Below are positions 48,026 to 58,111 of a DNA stretch of 64,000 bases, in pieces. The translations under genes and the position numbers were made by a program. The first letter of the stretch is position 1. Each line of letters starts with the position of its first letter. The DNA comes from Rhizobium sp. BT04. GTDB lineage: Bacteria; Pseudomonadota; Alphaproteobacteria; Rhizobiales; Rhizobiaceae. The notes below the pieces were generated by a model. It ran no database searches, had not been told where the DNA came from, and saw only the letters and a list, made by a program, of their open reading frames with translations. Where the stretch lies: NCBI RefSeq assembly GCF_030053135.1, contig NZ_CP125652.1, positions 1 through 64,000 on the forward strand. The letters are read 5' to 3'.

Positions 48026-48455
48026 CGAATCATTTGCCGCCACAGGCGTCGTTTGCGGGTTTTCCACTGCGGTAAGCGAATTGTTACCGATTTTTAATCC
48101 TCGCCTGGGCAATTCGAGGCGAAATTTTAGAACTCAATAGCCTAAAAATGGACTTCCGGCGTTGCTGCGGATCTGTCGCCGCGTGACAGTCTTGAGGGCG
48201 CCGAGGCCCTGGCTTCAGATGAAATGGAGACTATAAAAAATGCCCGTCGCCTGCAGCCTCAAATAGAGTGCGGCGGCGTCACCTCACGTAGGGGGAGGGG
48301 AGGCGTAAGTTATTACGTTATAGTGTCGAATTTCTTGGCGTGATCCGACATTAGGCTTCGGGCCTAAGCAGAGCCGATAAATCATTGCATGTCCCAAAAT
48401 TGGACTTTTAACCATAGAATCAAGCTAAGAAATTTCACCATTAAGAATTTGTTGA
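48026..48455. other. Intergenic region after pleD
   Basis: About 430 bases, AT-richer than the surroundings, with no credible gene; frames here are short and not family-like. A TTAACCAT half-site at 48409-48416 resembles half of a CtrA box, but no full TTAA-N7-TTAA is present. No clear pleD terminator was seen. Confidence 0.35.
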
Positions 48456-48486
48456 TTTTCTTTCATTTCTGCGCAAATTATCGGCT

Positions 48487-48675
48487 CATAAGAGAAGCGC
48501 TCCCGTTGAGGAGTTGTCGATACCCCATGATGCTCAGGTCCGCCGCATCTCCTGGGTCGTGGGGTCGGTCGGCTGGTACGCAAATTATAGCGGTTCCTCG
48601 TGCCGTTTTGCATGCTGGCCGACCCCCTTACACGAAAACGCCGCCACTTCCCGAAGATGGAAGGGCGGCGTTTTT
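48487..48675 (+). ncRNA. Candidate structured small RNA upstream of rpmG
   Basis: A long-range stem pairs GGGGTCGG (48561-48568) with CCGACCCC (48619-48626), continued by GCAAA (48580-48584) with TTTGC (48607-48611), and is followed at once by a strong plus-strand terminator. Upstream, TTGATT with AATTAT at an 18-base spacing (about 48451-48480) could be a promoter, giving a transcript of roughly 190 bases. No open frame with a ribosome binding site is present. It is not a recognisable SRP RNA, 6S RNA or RNase P; the family is unknown to me. Confidence 0.5.
48635..48675 (+). terminator. Intrinsic terminator of the candidate small RNA
   Basis: AAAACGCCGCC and GGCGGCGTTTT form a perfect 11-bp stem, extended by inner TTCC/GGAA, followed by a T-run (TTTTTCTGTTT). 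Confidence 0.85.
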
Positions 48676-48718
48676 CTGTTTGCGCTATCATCTTCCAGTG
48701 AGGATCAATTCGGGCAAC

Positions 48719-48752
48719 AAAAAACGCGCAACCCGAGGGCGCGCGCTTTTTG
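48719..48752 (-). terminator. Terminator after rpmG
   Basis: Read on the minus strand: AAAAAGCGCGC, an 11-base loop, GCGCGTTTTTT and further T/G. It lies 20 bases past the rpmG stop. Confidence 0.75.
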
Positions 48753-48771
48753 AATCCCCGACATCAAGTGA

Positions 48772-48939
48772 TTACTTGATCTTGGTTTCCTTGAACTCGA
48801 CATGCTTCTTTGCAATCGGGTCGTACTTGGTCTTCGTCATCTTGTCCGTCATCGTACGGCTGTTCTTCGTCGTGACGTAGAAGAAACCGGTGTCGGCTGT
48901 CGACAGCAGCTTGATCTTGATTGTTGTAGCCTTGGCCAT
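48772..48939 (-). CDS. rpmG: 50S ribosomal protein L33
   Basis: A 55-residue ribosomal protein, [20 protein letters not shown] at its start. No cysteines, so it is the zinc-independent form. The start is ATG 48939; the frame extends upstream but those residues are not family-like. It is monocistronic with its own terminator. Confidence 0.97.
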   Translation of the reverse strand: MAKATTIKIKLLSTADTGFFYVTTKNSRTMTDKMTKTKYDPIAKKHVEFKETKIK

Positions 48940-49030
48940 AGTCGTCCTGCCTTTAAGAAATGAAAGCCGTGGAAGCCGGATGGGCTCCACGGCAAATTCT
49001 GGCGCGAAACTACGAATCTCGCCCGAAAAG

Positions 49031-50215
49031 TCAAGTCCGTTTTCGAATGAACATCAGTCTGATGCCGGAAAGTAGGGCGTAAAGACCGAAGAAAGCGGCA
49101 ATCGCCCAGGCAAACCCGTTATTTCCAGCGACATCGATCGCCGCGCCGATCGCCTGCGGCCCGGCCACGGTTCCCATCGCATAACAGAAGACGAAGGCAG
49201 CATTGGCGGCCGCAAGGTCGGAGCCCGTCAGCCGCGAGCCGAGATGGCTGAGGCCGACCGTATAGAGGCCGGAGACGCAACCGCCCCAGAAAAGCAGCAG
49301 CCCTGCCATCAGCAGCCAGTTGTCGAGCAGCAACGGCAGCATCATCGAGCCGATGAACCCCATCAGCGCCATGCCGGCCAGAAGCGGTCGCTTGTCGCCG
49401 ACGCGGTCGGAAAGCAGGCCGAGCGGGATTTGAAAGATGACGTTGCCGACGCCCATCATGGTGAGCAGCAGAGCTGCCTGCGATTCGGTGAAATGGGCGC
49501 GCACCGCAAAGATCGGGAAAAGCGACAGTCCGCCCGCTTCGACCGCGCCGAAGATGAAGACCGCCGCCGTCGCCGTCGGCACCAGGAAGACGTAGCGCAT
49601 GAAATGCAGCTCCGGCTTTTCCTCGAGCGCCGGGCTTTCGTCGCGGGCGATGAAGATCGGAATGGCGGCAAGCAGGATGGCGCCGGCGCCGATCAGGAAG
49701 GGGAAGATGCCGTCGCTGCCAAGGATCGAAAATAGCAGTGGCCCGGCCGCAAAGCCCAGGGAAAGCACCGTCGCATAGATGCCGAGCACGAAGCCGCGTT
49801 TGGAAGGAGGCGAAGCGGCGTTGATCCAGAATTCGGAGAGGATGAACAGCGTCGTCGTTGCGCCGTGGAAGGCGAAACGCAGCGGAAACCACATCCAGAA
49901 ATCCTCGGCATAATAAAAGCCGAGCGCGCTCAGCGCCGAAATCAGCACGGCCCAGAGCATTGTCGGCGCAACGCCGTATTTATGGGCGAGCTTGGTGGTG
50001 ATGGGTGCGGCAGCCATCGCCGCGACCCCGGCCATCGCCGTGTTGAGCCCGATCAGGGTGGACGAGATGCCGCGTTTTTCGAGGATGATGCTGAGGAGGG
50101 GCAGCCCGAGGCCGATTGCTATGCCGACGGCTGATATGGACGAGATGGCTGCCACCAGAGAAGGCCAATGGATTTCCTCGACATCGCCCGGTGTGCCGTT
50201 TCTCGGCTGAGACAT
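49031..50215 (-). CDS. MFS transporter
   Basis: A 394-residue inner-membrane protein with about 12 helices of the major facilitator superfamily. The loop between helices 2 and 3 and the repeat in the second half ([20 protein letters not shown]) match the superfamily pattern G-x-x-x-D-R/K. It resembles the YcaD/UMF-type sugar or drug transporters ([20 protein letters not shown]). The substrate is unknown. AGGATGG lies upstream of ATG 50215. Confidence 0.88.
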   Translation of the reverse strand: MSQPRNGTPGDVEEIHWPSLVAAISSISAVGIAIGLGLPLLSIILEKRGISSTLIGLNTAMAGVAAMAAAPITTKLAHKYGVAPTMLWAVLISALSALGFYYAEDFWMWFPLRFAFHGATTTLFILSEFWINAASPPSKRGFVLGIYATVLSLGFAAGPLLFSILGSDGIFPFLIGAGAILLAAIPIFIARDESPALEEKPELHFMRYVFLVPTATAAVFIFGAVEAGGLSLFPIFAVRAHFTESQAALLLTMMGVGNVIFQIPLGLLSDRVGDKRPLLAGMALMGFIGSMMLPLLLDNWLLMAGLLLFWGGCVSGLYTVGLSHLGSRLTGSDLAAANAAFVFCYAMGTVAGPQAIGAAIDVAGNNGFAWAIAAFFGLYALLSGIRLMFIRKRT

Positions 50216-50462
50216 TTATCCATCCTTAGAAAGCTACGCGAGCGAATCGGCCGATCACCTCACACAGAAAGACACAGGCGTGCCAAATCCAGGTGACGGG
50301 GGCGTTTCGCAGTATTTCCGATGTGAGTGACCACCTGCGGAATGTAAAGCCTGTTCAGACAAGAAAAGCTTACCATGTCAAGTCGTTGAGGATCGTCGGC
50401 TGCCCCCGGTGGTGATCGGTGGAGCGCTGCCACTACACGTCAAATATGTCTGGAAGGTGAAG

Positions 50463-50550
50463 GCGCTAAAGCGCGTCGCCATCTTTCAGATTCGCTGCCT
50501 GCGCTTTAGCTCCTTATTTCTCGCATGTCGTTGTCACGCGACATGCTCTA
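50463..50550. repeat. Rhizobial intergenic mosaic palindrome element (RIME-like), copy 2
   Basis: GCTAAAGCGC (50465-50474) pairs with GCGCTTTAGC (50501-50510), then GCATGTCG (50523-50530) with CGACATGC (50539-50546). The second pair is the same as in the element after dnaE (41803-41847). The remaining bases of the 342-base gap between the MFS gene and the DUF983 gene (50216-50557) show nothing else recognisable. Confidence 0.65.
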
Positions 50551-50557
50551 ATCCGGC

Positions 50558-51010
50558 CTAGTCCGACCGGCCGGGGATGTCATAATCGCCCGGATCGTCA
50601 CTCCCTCCACCGAAGCCGTGCATGCGCAGCGCCCATTGCAGGCCGATGACGCCGCCCTTGATCGGCTGGATCGAGGCAAGCGCTGTGATCACGGTGATCG
50701 GCGCCCAGATGGCAAGATGCATCCAGACCGGCAGCACGAAGGTCATGTCGGTCAGCATATAGCCGCCGACCACGACGTGGCCGAGAATGAGGATGACGAT
50801 ATAGGGCGGCAGGTCGTCCGCGCGTTGGTGATACATCGCCTCGCCGCAGACGGCGCAATGATCGACCGGCTTCAGGAAGGCGCGAAAAAGCTTGCCATTG
50901 CCGCAGGCCGGGCAGCGGTTCATCAGCCCGCGCATGATGGAGCGCCCCACCGGACGCTCGACCTCAGGCGCATCCCCGTGGCGGACGGCCGGTTCGGTCG
51001 GTGTGCTCAT
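50558..51010 (-). CDS. DUF983 family protein
   Basis: A 150-residue membrane protein with two zinc-ribbon-like cysteine pairs (RCPACGNGKLF and HCAVCGEAMYH), then two hydrophobic helices (YIVILILGHVVVGGYMLTDM and VWMHLAIWAPITVITALASI). The family function is unknown. GAGGAAC lies before ATG 51010. It is 19 bases after rnr and probably the last gene of the pyrB-to-DUF983 run. Confidence 0.92.
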   Translation of the reverse strand: MSTPTEPAVRHGDAPEVERPVGRSIMRGLMNRCPACGNGKLFRAFLKPVDHCAVCGEAMYHQRADDLPPYIVILILGHVVVGGYMLTDMTFVLPVWMHLAIWAPITVITALASIQPIKGGVIGLQWALRMHGFGGGSDDPGDYDIPGRSD

Positions 51011-51029
51011 TGGGTGTTCCTCTTCGGAT

Positions 51030-53402
51030 CTAGTGCCGTCCGCGCGGCGGCCTCGTTCCGGGTTTCTTGCGGACCTGGCCCCTGTCGCGGCGGCCGGCTT
51101 TGTGGAAGGAGCGCACCGCCGTCGGCATCTCGCGGCCCTCGCTGATCATCTCGAAACGCAGCGCCCCGGCAAGCGGGATCGCCTCGGCAAGCTTCACCGT
51201 GACGTTGTCGCCAAGGCGATAGCCGCGCCCTGTTCTTTCACCCGAGAGCGCCTGATGCGCCTCGTCATAGATGAAATAATCGGTGCCAAGCGTAGAGATG
51301 GGGACGAAACCGTCGGCGCCATAGTCCGGCAGGACGACGAATAGCCCGGATTTCGTCACGCCCGAGACCCGTCCGGCAAATTCTTCGCCGACCCGGCCGG
51401 CAAGGTGATGGGCGATCAGCCGGTCGACCGTCTCGCGCTCGGCGGCCATGGCCCGGCGCTCGAAGGTCGAGATTTCAGCGGCGATATCGTCGAGTGTAGC
51501 CTCTTCGTCGGGGGTGATGCCGCCTTCGCCGAAGCCGAGCGAGCCGACGAGGGCGCGATGCACGATAAGATCGGCGTAGCGGCGGATCGGCGAGGTGAAG
51601 TGGGCGTATTTCATCAGGTTGAGGCCGAAATGGCCGATATTCTCCGGCCCATAGATCGCCTGGCTCTGCGAGCGCAGAACCATCTCGTTGACCATGGTCT
51701 GATGCGGCGTGCCGTCCGCCTTCGCCAGGATGCCGTTGAAGTTGTTGGCGCGCATATTGCCGCCCTTGGCGAGCGGGATGCCGAGCGTGGCCAGGAACTC
51801 GCGCAGGATTTCCTGCTTGGCAAGCGTCGGGCCGTCATGAATGCGGTAGATCAGCGGCTGGCGCTTCTTTTCCAGCGTCTCGGCGGCTGCGACGTTCGCC
51901 TGGATCATCATCTCTTCGATCAGCTTGTGCGCATCGAGCCGCGGCGGCACGACGACCCGGTCGACCGTACCGTCGGGCTTCAGCAGGATCTTGCGCTCCG
52001 GCATGTCGAGTTCCAGCGGCTGGCGCCGGTCGCGTCCGCGTTTCATCACCTTATAGGCGTGCCAGAGCGGCTTCAGGATCGGCTCGAGCATCGGTCCGGT
52101 CTGATCGTCCGGCTTACCGTCGATCGCTGCCTGCGCCTGCTGGTAGGAGAGCTTGGCCGCGCTCTTCATCATGACGCGATGAAAGGTGTGGCCGATCTTG
52201 CGGCCTTCCCCGGAAAAGCTCATGCGCACGGCAAGCGCCGGGCGGTCGACGCCTTCTTTCAGTGAGCAGAGATCGTTGGAGATGCGCTCCGGTAGCATCG
52301 GCACGACGCGATCCGGGAAATAGACCGAATTACCGCGCTTCAGCGCCTCGCGGTCGAGCGGCGATTTGGGGCGGACATACCAGGAGACGTCGGCAATCGC
52401 GACGGTGACGACGACGCCGCCGGGATTGTCGGGCGAGGGGTCGAGTTCGGCATAGACGGCATCGTCATGGTCCTTGGCGTCGGCCGGGTCGATGGTGATC
52501 AGCGGCACGTCGCGCCAATCCTCACGATGCGACATGCTGGCGGGTTTTGCGGCCTCCGCCTCGTCGATGACGGCTGGCGGGAAGACATGCGGAATGCCGT
52601 GGGCATGGATCGCGATCATCGAGATCGCCTTTTCCGAGCCGACGGAACCGACGACGGAAAGCACCTTTGCACGCGGCAGGCCGAAACGGCCGAGACGGGC
52701 GATTTCGACTTCGACCAGATCGCCGTCCGCAGCACCGCCGGTGAAATCGGGATCGATCACCATCTCCTCGCCGCGCCGCTCGATCGGCAACAGCCGGCCG
52801 GCGCCGCCGGGTGCGGTGCGGAAAACGCCCATCGAGGCGCCGCGGCGCCTGTCGATCACCTTGATGATCCGCGCCGTATAGGCCGGGCCGCCGCGATCGA
52901 CGGCCGGGAAGATCTTTGCCAGGATGCGGTCGCCGAGGCCGGCGACAGGCGCCTTGCCCTTGCCCTGGCGGCCTGCCGGTGATTGCTGGCGGATGGCGAC
53001 GGCAGGGGCGACACCCTGATCCTCCGGCCATTCCGCCGGCCGGCCGATCAAATCGCCGTCCTTGTCGCGCGTGGTGATATCGAGAACGGTGACGGGCGGC
53101 AGCGCACCGGGACGGATCAGCGACTTGCGGCTCTTCTGCAGCATGCCTTCCTGCTCGAGCTCCTGCAGCATGTGCTTGAGCTCGACACGGTTGTCGCCCT
53201 TCAGGCCGAAAGCCTTGGCGAGTTCGCGTTTGGACGCTTTCTGCGGATGATCGGCGATGAAGCGCAGCATCACCTCGCGTGAGGGCAGGGCACCGTGGAC
53301 GATGTTCAGCGGCTCGACGGCGGGAGCATCCTTGCCCGGGCGGCCGATCTTGCCCGGGCGCTTGCCCGCGGGATTTGTTCTTTCGCGCGGTGTCCTGCTC
53401 AC
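51030..53402 (-). CDS. rnr: Ribonuclease R
   Basis: 3'-5' exoribonuclease that degrades structured RNA. 790 residues: N-terminal winged-helix and cold-shock domains, a central RNB catalytic domain with ITIDPADAKDHDDAVYAELD (metal-binding Asp residues), FTSPIRRYADLIVHRALVG near its end, an S1 domain (GRVSGVTKSGLFVVLPDYGA), and a basic tail rich in Arg/Lys. It starts at GTG 53402, one base after the topA stop, so the two are coupled. Confidence 0.96.
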   Translation of the reverse strand: MSRTPRERTNPAGKRPGKIGRPGKDAPAVEPLNIVHGALPSREVMLRFIADHPQKASKRELAKAFGLKGDNRVELKHMLQELEQEGMLQKSRKSLIRPGALPPVTVLDITTRDKDGDLIGRPAEWPEDQGVAPAVAIRQQSPAGRQGKGKAPVAGLGDRILAKIFPAVDRGGPAYTARIIKVIDRRRGASMGVFRTAPGGAGRLLPIERRGEEMVIDPDFTGGAADGDLVEVEIARLGRFGLPRAKVLSVVGSVGSEKAISMIAIHAHGIPHVFPPAVIDEAEAAKPASMSHREDWRDVPLITIDPADAKDHDDAVYAELDPSPDNPGGVVVTVAIADVSWYVRPKSPLDREALKRGNSVYFPDRVVPMLPERISNDLCSLKEGVDRPALAVRMSFSGEGRKIGHTFHRVMMKSAAKLSYQQAQAAIDGKPDDQTGPMLEPILKPLWHAYKVMKRGRDRRQPLELDMPERKILLKPDGTVDRVVVPPRLDAHKLIEEMMIQANVAAAETLEKKRQPLIYRIHDGPTLAKQEILREFLATLGIPLAKGGNMRANNFNGILAKADGTPHQTMVNEMVLRSQSQAIYGPENIGHFGLNLMKYAHFTSPIRRYADLIVHRALVGSLGFGEGGITPDEEATLDDIAAEISTFERRAMAAERETVDRLIAHHLAGRVGEEFAGRVSGVTKSGLFVVLPDYGADGFVPISTLGTDYFIYDEAHQALSGERTGRGYRLGDNVTVKLAEAIPLAGALRFEMISEGREMPTAVRSFHKAGRRDRGQVRKKPGTRPPRGRH

Positions 53403-53403
53403 G

Positions 53404-56073
53404 TCAGCCCTTTTTCGATTTCGCCGGCGCCTTCGCCTTCGTTGCCTTCGGCTTGGCCGCCGTCTTGGTGGTCTTGGCTTCGGCGGCCGCCGCCTTCGGC
53501 TTGGCTTTCGCCTTGGCCGCCCTGCCGGCCGATGCCTTGCCGGCGGGGGCTTTGCCGGCCTTTTCGGTGATCAGCACAAGCGCCTCCTCGACAGTGATCG
53601 CCTGCGGATCCCTACCTTTCGGCAGGGTGGCATTGACCTTGCCCCAGTTGACGTAAGGGCCGTACTTGCCGTCGCGAACGGTGATGGCGCCGCCGTCGGG
53701 ATGATCGCCGAGCGTCTTCAGCGCCGCCGGCGTGCCGCGCGAACCCCGGCCGGGTGCCTGGTTCGCCTTTTCGGCGATAACCGTCACGGCGCGGTTGAGG
53801 CCGACCGAGAACACGTCCTCGATGGTTTCCAGATTGGCGTAGGAACCGTCATGCAGCAGGAACGGCCCGTAGCGACCTATGCCGGATGAGATCATCTTGC
53901 CCGTTTCGGGATGTTTGCCGATATCGCGCGGCAGCGAGATCAGCGCCATCGCCTTTTCATAATCGATGTCCTCGGGCTTCCAACCCTTCGGCAGCGAAGC
54001 GCGTTTGGCTTCCTTGCCGTCGCCGCGCTGGATATAGGGGCCGAAGCGGCCGGACCGCAGCGTCAGCTCCTCGCCGGTCGTCGGATCGGTGCCGAGGTTC
54101 TTCGGCTCGTTGAGGGCTGCGCCGTCCGCTTCTCCGCCATTTTCGGAGGAGAGCTGGCGGGTGTAGTTGCATTCCGGATAGTTCGAACAGCCGACGAAGG
54201 CGCCGTATTTGCCGAGCTTCAGCGACAGGTTGCCGGTACCGCAGACCTGGCAGATCCTGGGATCGCTGCCGTCCTCCCGCTTCGGGAACACCAGCGGCGC
54301 CAGCGCCTCGTTCAGCGAATCCAGCACATTGGTGACGCGCAGTTCCTTGGTGTCTTCGATCTGGGCGAAGAAATCCTTCCAGAAATCGCGCAGCACCTGC
54401 TTCCAGTTCAGCTCGCCGGCGGAAATCCGGTCGAGCTTCTCTTCGAGATCGGCGGTGAAATCGTATTCGACATATTTGGTGAAGAAGCTTTCGAGGAAAG
54501 CCGTCACCAGCCGGCCCTTGGCTTGCGGGATCAGCTTGCGCTTGTCGATCGTCACATAGTCGCGGTCGCGCAACGTCGCGAGCGTCGCGGCATAGGTGGA
54601 GGGCCGGCCGATGCCGAGCTCTTCCATCTTCTTGATCAGCGAGGCTTCCGAATAGCGCGGCGGCGGTTCGGTGAAATGCTGCGTCGAATTGATCTTCTGC
54701 TTGGCGAGCGTTTCGCGCGCATTGATCTCCGGCAGGCGGCCATCCTCGTCGCCGTCATCGCTCTGCTCGCCGTCTTCCTTCTGGTCGGTATAGGCAGCGA
54801 TGAAGCCGTCGAAGCGGATGACCGAACCGACGGCGCGCAGGCCGGCCTTCTCGCCCTTATTGTCGGCGGTGATTTCAGCCGTGGTGCGCTCGATCTCGGC
54901 CGACGCCATCTGGCTGGCGATGCCGCGCTTCCAGATCAGGTCGTAGAGGCGGATCTGGTCGGCATCGAGGAATTGGCGTACGCGGTCGGGCGAGCGGTAG
55001 AAATCGGTCGGACGGATCGCCTCGTGCGCCTCCTGGGCGTTCTTGGCCTTGGTGGAGTAGAAGCGCGCCTTCTCGGGCATGTAGCGCTCGCCGAACTGGT
55101 CGACGATGGCGCGGCGCGCCGCATCGATCGCCTCCGGCGCCATCTGCACGCCGTCGGTTCGCATATAGGTGATGAGACCGACCGTCTCGCCGCCGATATC
55201 GACGCCTTCATAGAGCTTCTGGGCGATCTGCATGGTGCGCGAGGCCGAGAAGCCGAGATTGGAGGAGGCGGCCTGCTGCAGCGTCGAGGTCGTAAACGGC
55301 GGTCCCGGATTGCGCTTGACCGGCTTCGCCTCGACCGTATCGACGATATAGCTCGCGCCTTCGAGCAATGCCTTGAGCTTGCCCGCATCCTCGCCGTTGC
55401 CGATCGCTCGCGGTTGGAGCCGCTTGCCGTTCGCCGAAACCAGTCTGGCCTCGAACTCGTCGCCGCGCGGCGTCTTCAGGAGTGCCGAGATGTTCCAGTA
55501 TTCTTCCGAAATGAAGCGCTCGATCTCGGATTCGCGGTCGCAGACCAGGCGAAGCGCCACCGACTGGACACGGCCGGCCGAACGGGCGCCGGGCAGCTTG
55601 CGCCACAGCACCGGCGAAAGATTGAAACCGACGAGATAGTCGAGGGCACGGCGCGCCAGATAGGCGTCGACCAGCGGCACGTCGATGTCGCGTGGATCGG
55701 CCATCGCGTCGAGCACCGCCTTCTTGGTGATCGCATTGAAGACGACGCGCTTGACCGGCTTGCCGTTCAGCACCCGCTTCTTGTTCAGCATGTCGAGAAC
55801 GTGCCAGGAAATTGCTTCGCCTTCTCGATCCGGGTCGGTCGCGAGAAACAGGCCGTCGGAGGATTTCACTGCGTCGGCAATATCCTTCATCCGCTTGGCC
55901 GAGGCGCCATCGACCTCCCAAAGCATTTCGAAATCCTGATCAGGAAGAACTGAGCCGTCCTTGGCAGGCAGATCGCGCACATGGCCGAAGGAGGCGAGCA
56001 CTTTGTATCCTGGACCCAGATACTTGTTGATCGTCTTGGCCTTGGCAGGCGATTCCACCACTACAACATTCAT
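53404..56073 (-). CDS. topA: DNA topoisomerase I
   Basis: Type IA topoisomerase that relaxes negative supercoils. 889 residues: TOPRIM domain at the start (VVVESPAKAKTINKYLG, then ATDPDREGEAISWHV), catalytic Tyr in GLITYMRTDGV, one zinc-finger domain (CQVCGTGNLSLKLGKYGAFV, then GCSNYPEC), then several topoisomerase C-terminal repeats (GRFGPYIQRGD, GRYGPFLLHDGSY, GKYGPYVNWGK). The tail is a long Lys/Ala-rich stretch that should bind DNA nonspecifically. It is about 240 bases downstream of dprA and 1 base before rnr. Confidence 0.97.
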   Translation of the reverse strand: MNVVVVESPAKAKTINKYLGPGYKVLASFGHVRDLPAKDGSVLPDQDFEMLWEVDGASAKRMKDIADAVKSSDGLFLATDPDREGEAISWHVLDMLNKKRVLNGKPVKRVVFNAITKKAVLDAMADPRDIDVPLVDAYLARRALDYLVGFNLSPVLWRKLPGARSAGRVQSVALRLVCDRESEIERFISEEYWNISALLKTPRGDEFEARLVSANGKRLQPRAIGNGEDAGKLKALLEGASYIVDTVEAKPVKRNPGPPFTTSTLQQAASSNLGFSASRTMQIAQKLYEGVDIGGETVGLITYMRTDGVQMAPEAIDAARRAIVDQFGERYMPEKARFYSTKAKNAQEAHEAIRPTDFYRSPDRVRQFLDADQIRLYDLIWKRGIASQMASAEIERTTAEITADNKGEKAGLRAVGSVIRFDGFIAAYTDQKEDGEQSDDGDEDGRLPEINARETLAKQKINSTQHFTEPPPRYSEASLIKKMEELGIGRPSTYAATLATLRDRDYVTIDKRKLIPQAKGRLVTAFLESFFTKYVEYDFTADLEEKLDRISAGELNWKQVLRDFWKDFFAQIEDTKELRVTNVLDSLNEALAPLVFPKREDGSDPRICQVCGTGNLSLKLGKYGAFVGCSNYPECNYTRQLSSENGGEADGAALNEPKNLGTDPTTGEELTLRSGRFGPYIQRGDGKEAKRASLPKGWKPEDIDYEKAMALISLPRDIGKHPETGKMISSGIGRYGPFLLHDGSYANLETIEDVFSVGLNRAVTVIAEKANQAPGRGSRGTPAALKTLGDHPDGGAITVRDGKYGPYVNWGKVNATLPKGRDPQAITVEEALVLITEKAGKAPAGKASAGRAAKAKAKPKAAAAEAKTTKTAAKPKATKAKAPAKSKKG

Positions 56074-56309
56074 GATGATTCTCTAAAAAGGAAACGACGC
56101 CAGCTTTGAAGCCAGCGCGACACACACCGAAACATGGATACCGGCCCTCCGACATGGACAGGGAAATCGCCGCGGTCAAGGGGTTTGCTACAATTTTACC
56201 TCTTGCATCTGGCGCAGCCGAAGGGAGCTTATCGGGGAAATGCAATATTAGATAGGCTGTCGAAGGTTTTCGACACGGGGTTCGGCAATTCTCCGATATC
56301 GTGCAAAGT

Positions 56310-57452
56310 TCAATCGGAAAGCGAGACGAACCCGCCCTGATGCCGCTGCAGCCTGCCTGATATATCGAGTTCCAGAAGAATGAGATAGACCGCCGACGCC
56401 GACAGGCCGGTATGGCGGATGACGTCGTCGATCTCGACCGGCGTCGGCCCGAGCGCATCGATGATGCGAGCCCGGTCTGAATCGCCGGGCGGCATCGTCA
56501 TCGCCTTGCCGTCACTTGCCGGTTGTTCTGCCAACGACGACGGGAAGAGCTCGAATTGCGTCAGCGGCGCCAAAGCCTCGACGACATCGGCGGGTGTGGT
56601 GACGATCGAAGCACCGTCCTTCAGCAACCCGTTGGTGCCGTGGCAACGCGGGTCGAGCGGTGAGCCGGGCACGGCAAACACCAGCCGGCCGAACTCGCCG
56701 GCAAGCCGTGCGGTGATCAGCGAGCCCGAGCGTGTCGCTGCTTCGATGACCACAAGGCCGAGCGCGATGCCGGCGATCAGCCGGTTCCGGCGCGGAAAAT
56801 CGCGGGCGCGGGGCTCCCAGCCGAAGGGCATTTCGCTCACCGCCAGGCCGTTGCCGCCGGTGATCTCCTGGAGCAGGCCGATATTCTCCGGCGGATAGGG
56901 CTGGTCGAGACCACCGGCAAGGGCGGCGATCGTGCCCGTATCGAGGCTTGCCCGATGCGCCGATGTGTCGATGCCGCGCGCCAGACCCGAGACTACGGTA
57001 TATCCTGCCCGGCCGCAGTCGCGCGCCACCATTGCCGCGAATTTCGCGCCGGCGGCCGAGGCATTGCGTGAGCCGACGATGCCGACGGCCGGTCGTTTGG
57101 TGGCGGCAAGCGCGCCCTTGACGGCCAGAAGTGGCGGCGCCCCGTCGATCTGCTTCAGCGCTTGCGGGTAGTCCGGCTCGCCGATGCCGACGAAGCGGGC
57201 GCCGAAGCGATGCGCCGCCTCGAGTTCCCGATGCGCCTCGGCCTCGCTGGCGATGCGGATTGCTCGCGTGGCGCCGCCGCGCGCCGAAAGCTCCGGCAGT
57301 GCGGCAAGTGCTGCCTCGGCCGAACCGAAATGATTGATGAGGTCGCGAAAGGTGGCAGGGCCGATATTGTCGGAACGGATGAGGCGCAGCCAGGCAATTC
57401 TTTGCCGTTCGGTCAGAACAACGCCTTTTGGTCCGGCGCTCAGCGCATCCAT
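56310..57452 (-). CDS. dprA: DNA-processing protein DprA
   Basis: Loads RecA onto incoming single-stranded DNA during transformation. 380 residues: N-terminal helix-hairpin-helix/SAM-like part, a Rossmann-like core ([80 protein letters not shown]) and a C-terminal winged-helix domain ([20 protein letters not shown]). Its ATG overlaps the plsY stop (TAATG). Rhizobia are not generally known for natural competence, so the role here is open. Confidence 0.95.
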   Translation of the reverse strand: MDALSAGPKGVVLTERQRIAWLRLIRSDNIGPATFRDLINHFGSAEAALAALPELSARGGATRAIRIASEAEAHRELEAAHRFGARFVGIGEPDYPQALKQIDGAPPLLAVKGALAATKRPAVGIVGSRNASAAGAKFAAMVARDCGRAGYTVVSGLARGIDTSAHRASLDTGTIAALAGGLDQPYPPENIGLLQEITGGNGLAVSEMPFGWEPRARDFPRRNRLIAGIALGLVVIEAATRSGSLITARLAGEFGRLVFAVPGSPLDPRCHGTNGLLKDGASIVTTPADVVEALAPLTQFELFPSSLAEQPASDGKAMTMPPGDSDRARIIDALGPTPVEIDDVIRHTGLSASAVYLILLELDISGRLQRHQGGFVSLSD

Positions 57453-58072
57453 TATCCCTTTGCCCCGATCTTGCTTTCCGTCCCGCTCATCAGGCGCGAA
57501 ATATTCGCCTTGTGCTTCCAGTAGGAGATGAGGGTCATGATCGCCATCACTGCCGCAACCTTTTCGTTACCCAGTATCCACAGCGCAACCGGAATGACAA
57601 GCATGGCAATCAGCGCCGACAGCGAGGAGTAGCGGGTGGTGAAAGCGACCGCCAGCCAGACGGCAGCGAAGAGCACGACCATGATCGGCGCGACGCCGAG
57701 CAGGGTGCCGATATAGGTGGCGACACCCTTGCCGCCCTTGAAGCCGATCCAGACCGGGAAGAGATGACCGATGAAGGCGAAGAAGCCGGCGATGATCGCT
57801 GCCTCCTCACCGAGGAAATAACCGACGACCCAGGCCGCCGCCGATGCCTTCAGCGCATCGAGCAGCAGCGTCGCAGCCGCGAGTTTCTTGTTGCCGGTTC
57901 TCAGCACATTGGTCGCGCCGATATTGCCGGAGCCGATGCTGCGCACGTCGCCAAGGCCGGCGGCGCGCGTCAGGATCAGGCCGAAAGGGATCGAGCCGAA
58001 GAGATAGCCGATGACGGCGGCGGCCAGCGCGATCGGCAGTGTGATCTGCCATGAAATCAGATTGGATAACAT
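57452..58072 (-). CDS. plsY: Acyl-phosphate--glycerol-3-phosphate acyltransferase PlsY
   Basis: First committed acyl transfer in phospholipid synthesis, using acyl-phosphate from PlsX. 206 residues with five membrane helices. The three conserved motifs are [30 protein letters not shown] and [19 protein letters not shown]. It is 39 bases after the dihydroorotase-like gene and overlaps dprA. Confidence 0.96.
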   Translation of the reverse strand: MLSNLISWQITLPIALAAAVIGYLFGSIPFGLILTRAAGLGDVRSIGSGNIGATNVLRTGNKKLAAATLLLDALKASAAAWVVGYFLGEEAAIIAGFFAFIGHLFPVWIGFKGGKGVATYIGTLLGVAPIMVVLFAAVWLAVAFTTRYSSLSALIAMLVIPVALWILGNEKVAAVMAIMTLISYWKHKANISRLMSGTESKIGAKG

Positions 58073-58111
58073 ATGCCCCCTCGGCCCTCCGTGACCTAGC
58101 CCAGCCGTCTC

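Noticed and set aside
48405..48430. CtrA binding site near pleD/rpmG
   Set aside because: Only a single TTAACCAT half-site is present, without the second TTAA at the required spacing.
53911..55953. 680-codon plus-strand open frame across topA
   Set aside because: Shadow of topA with no family features.
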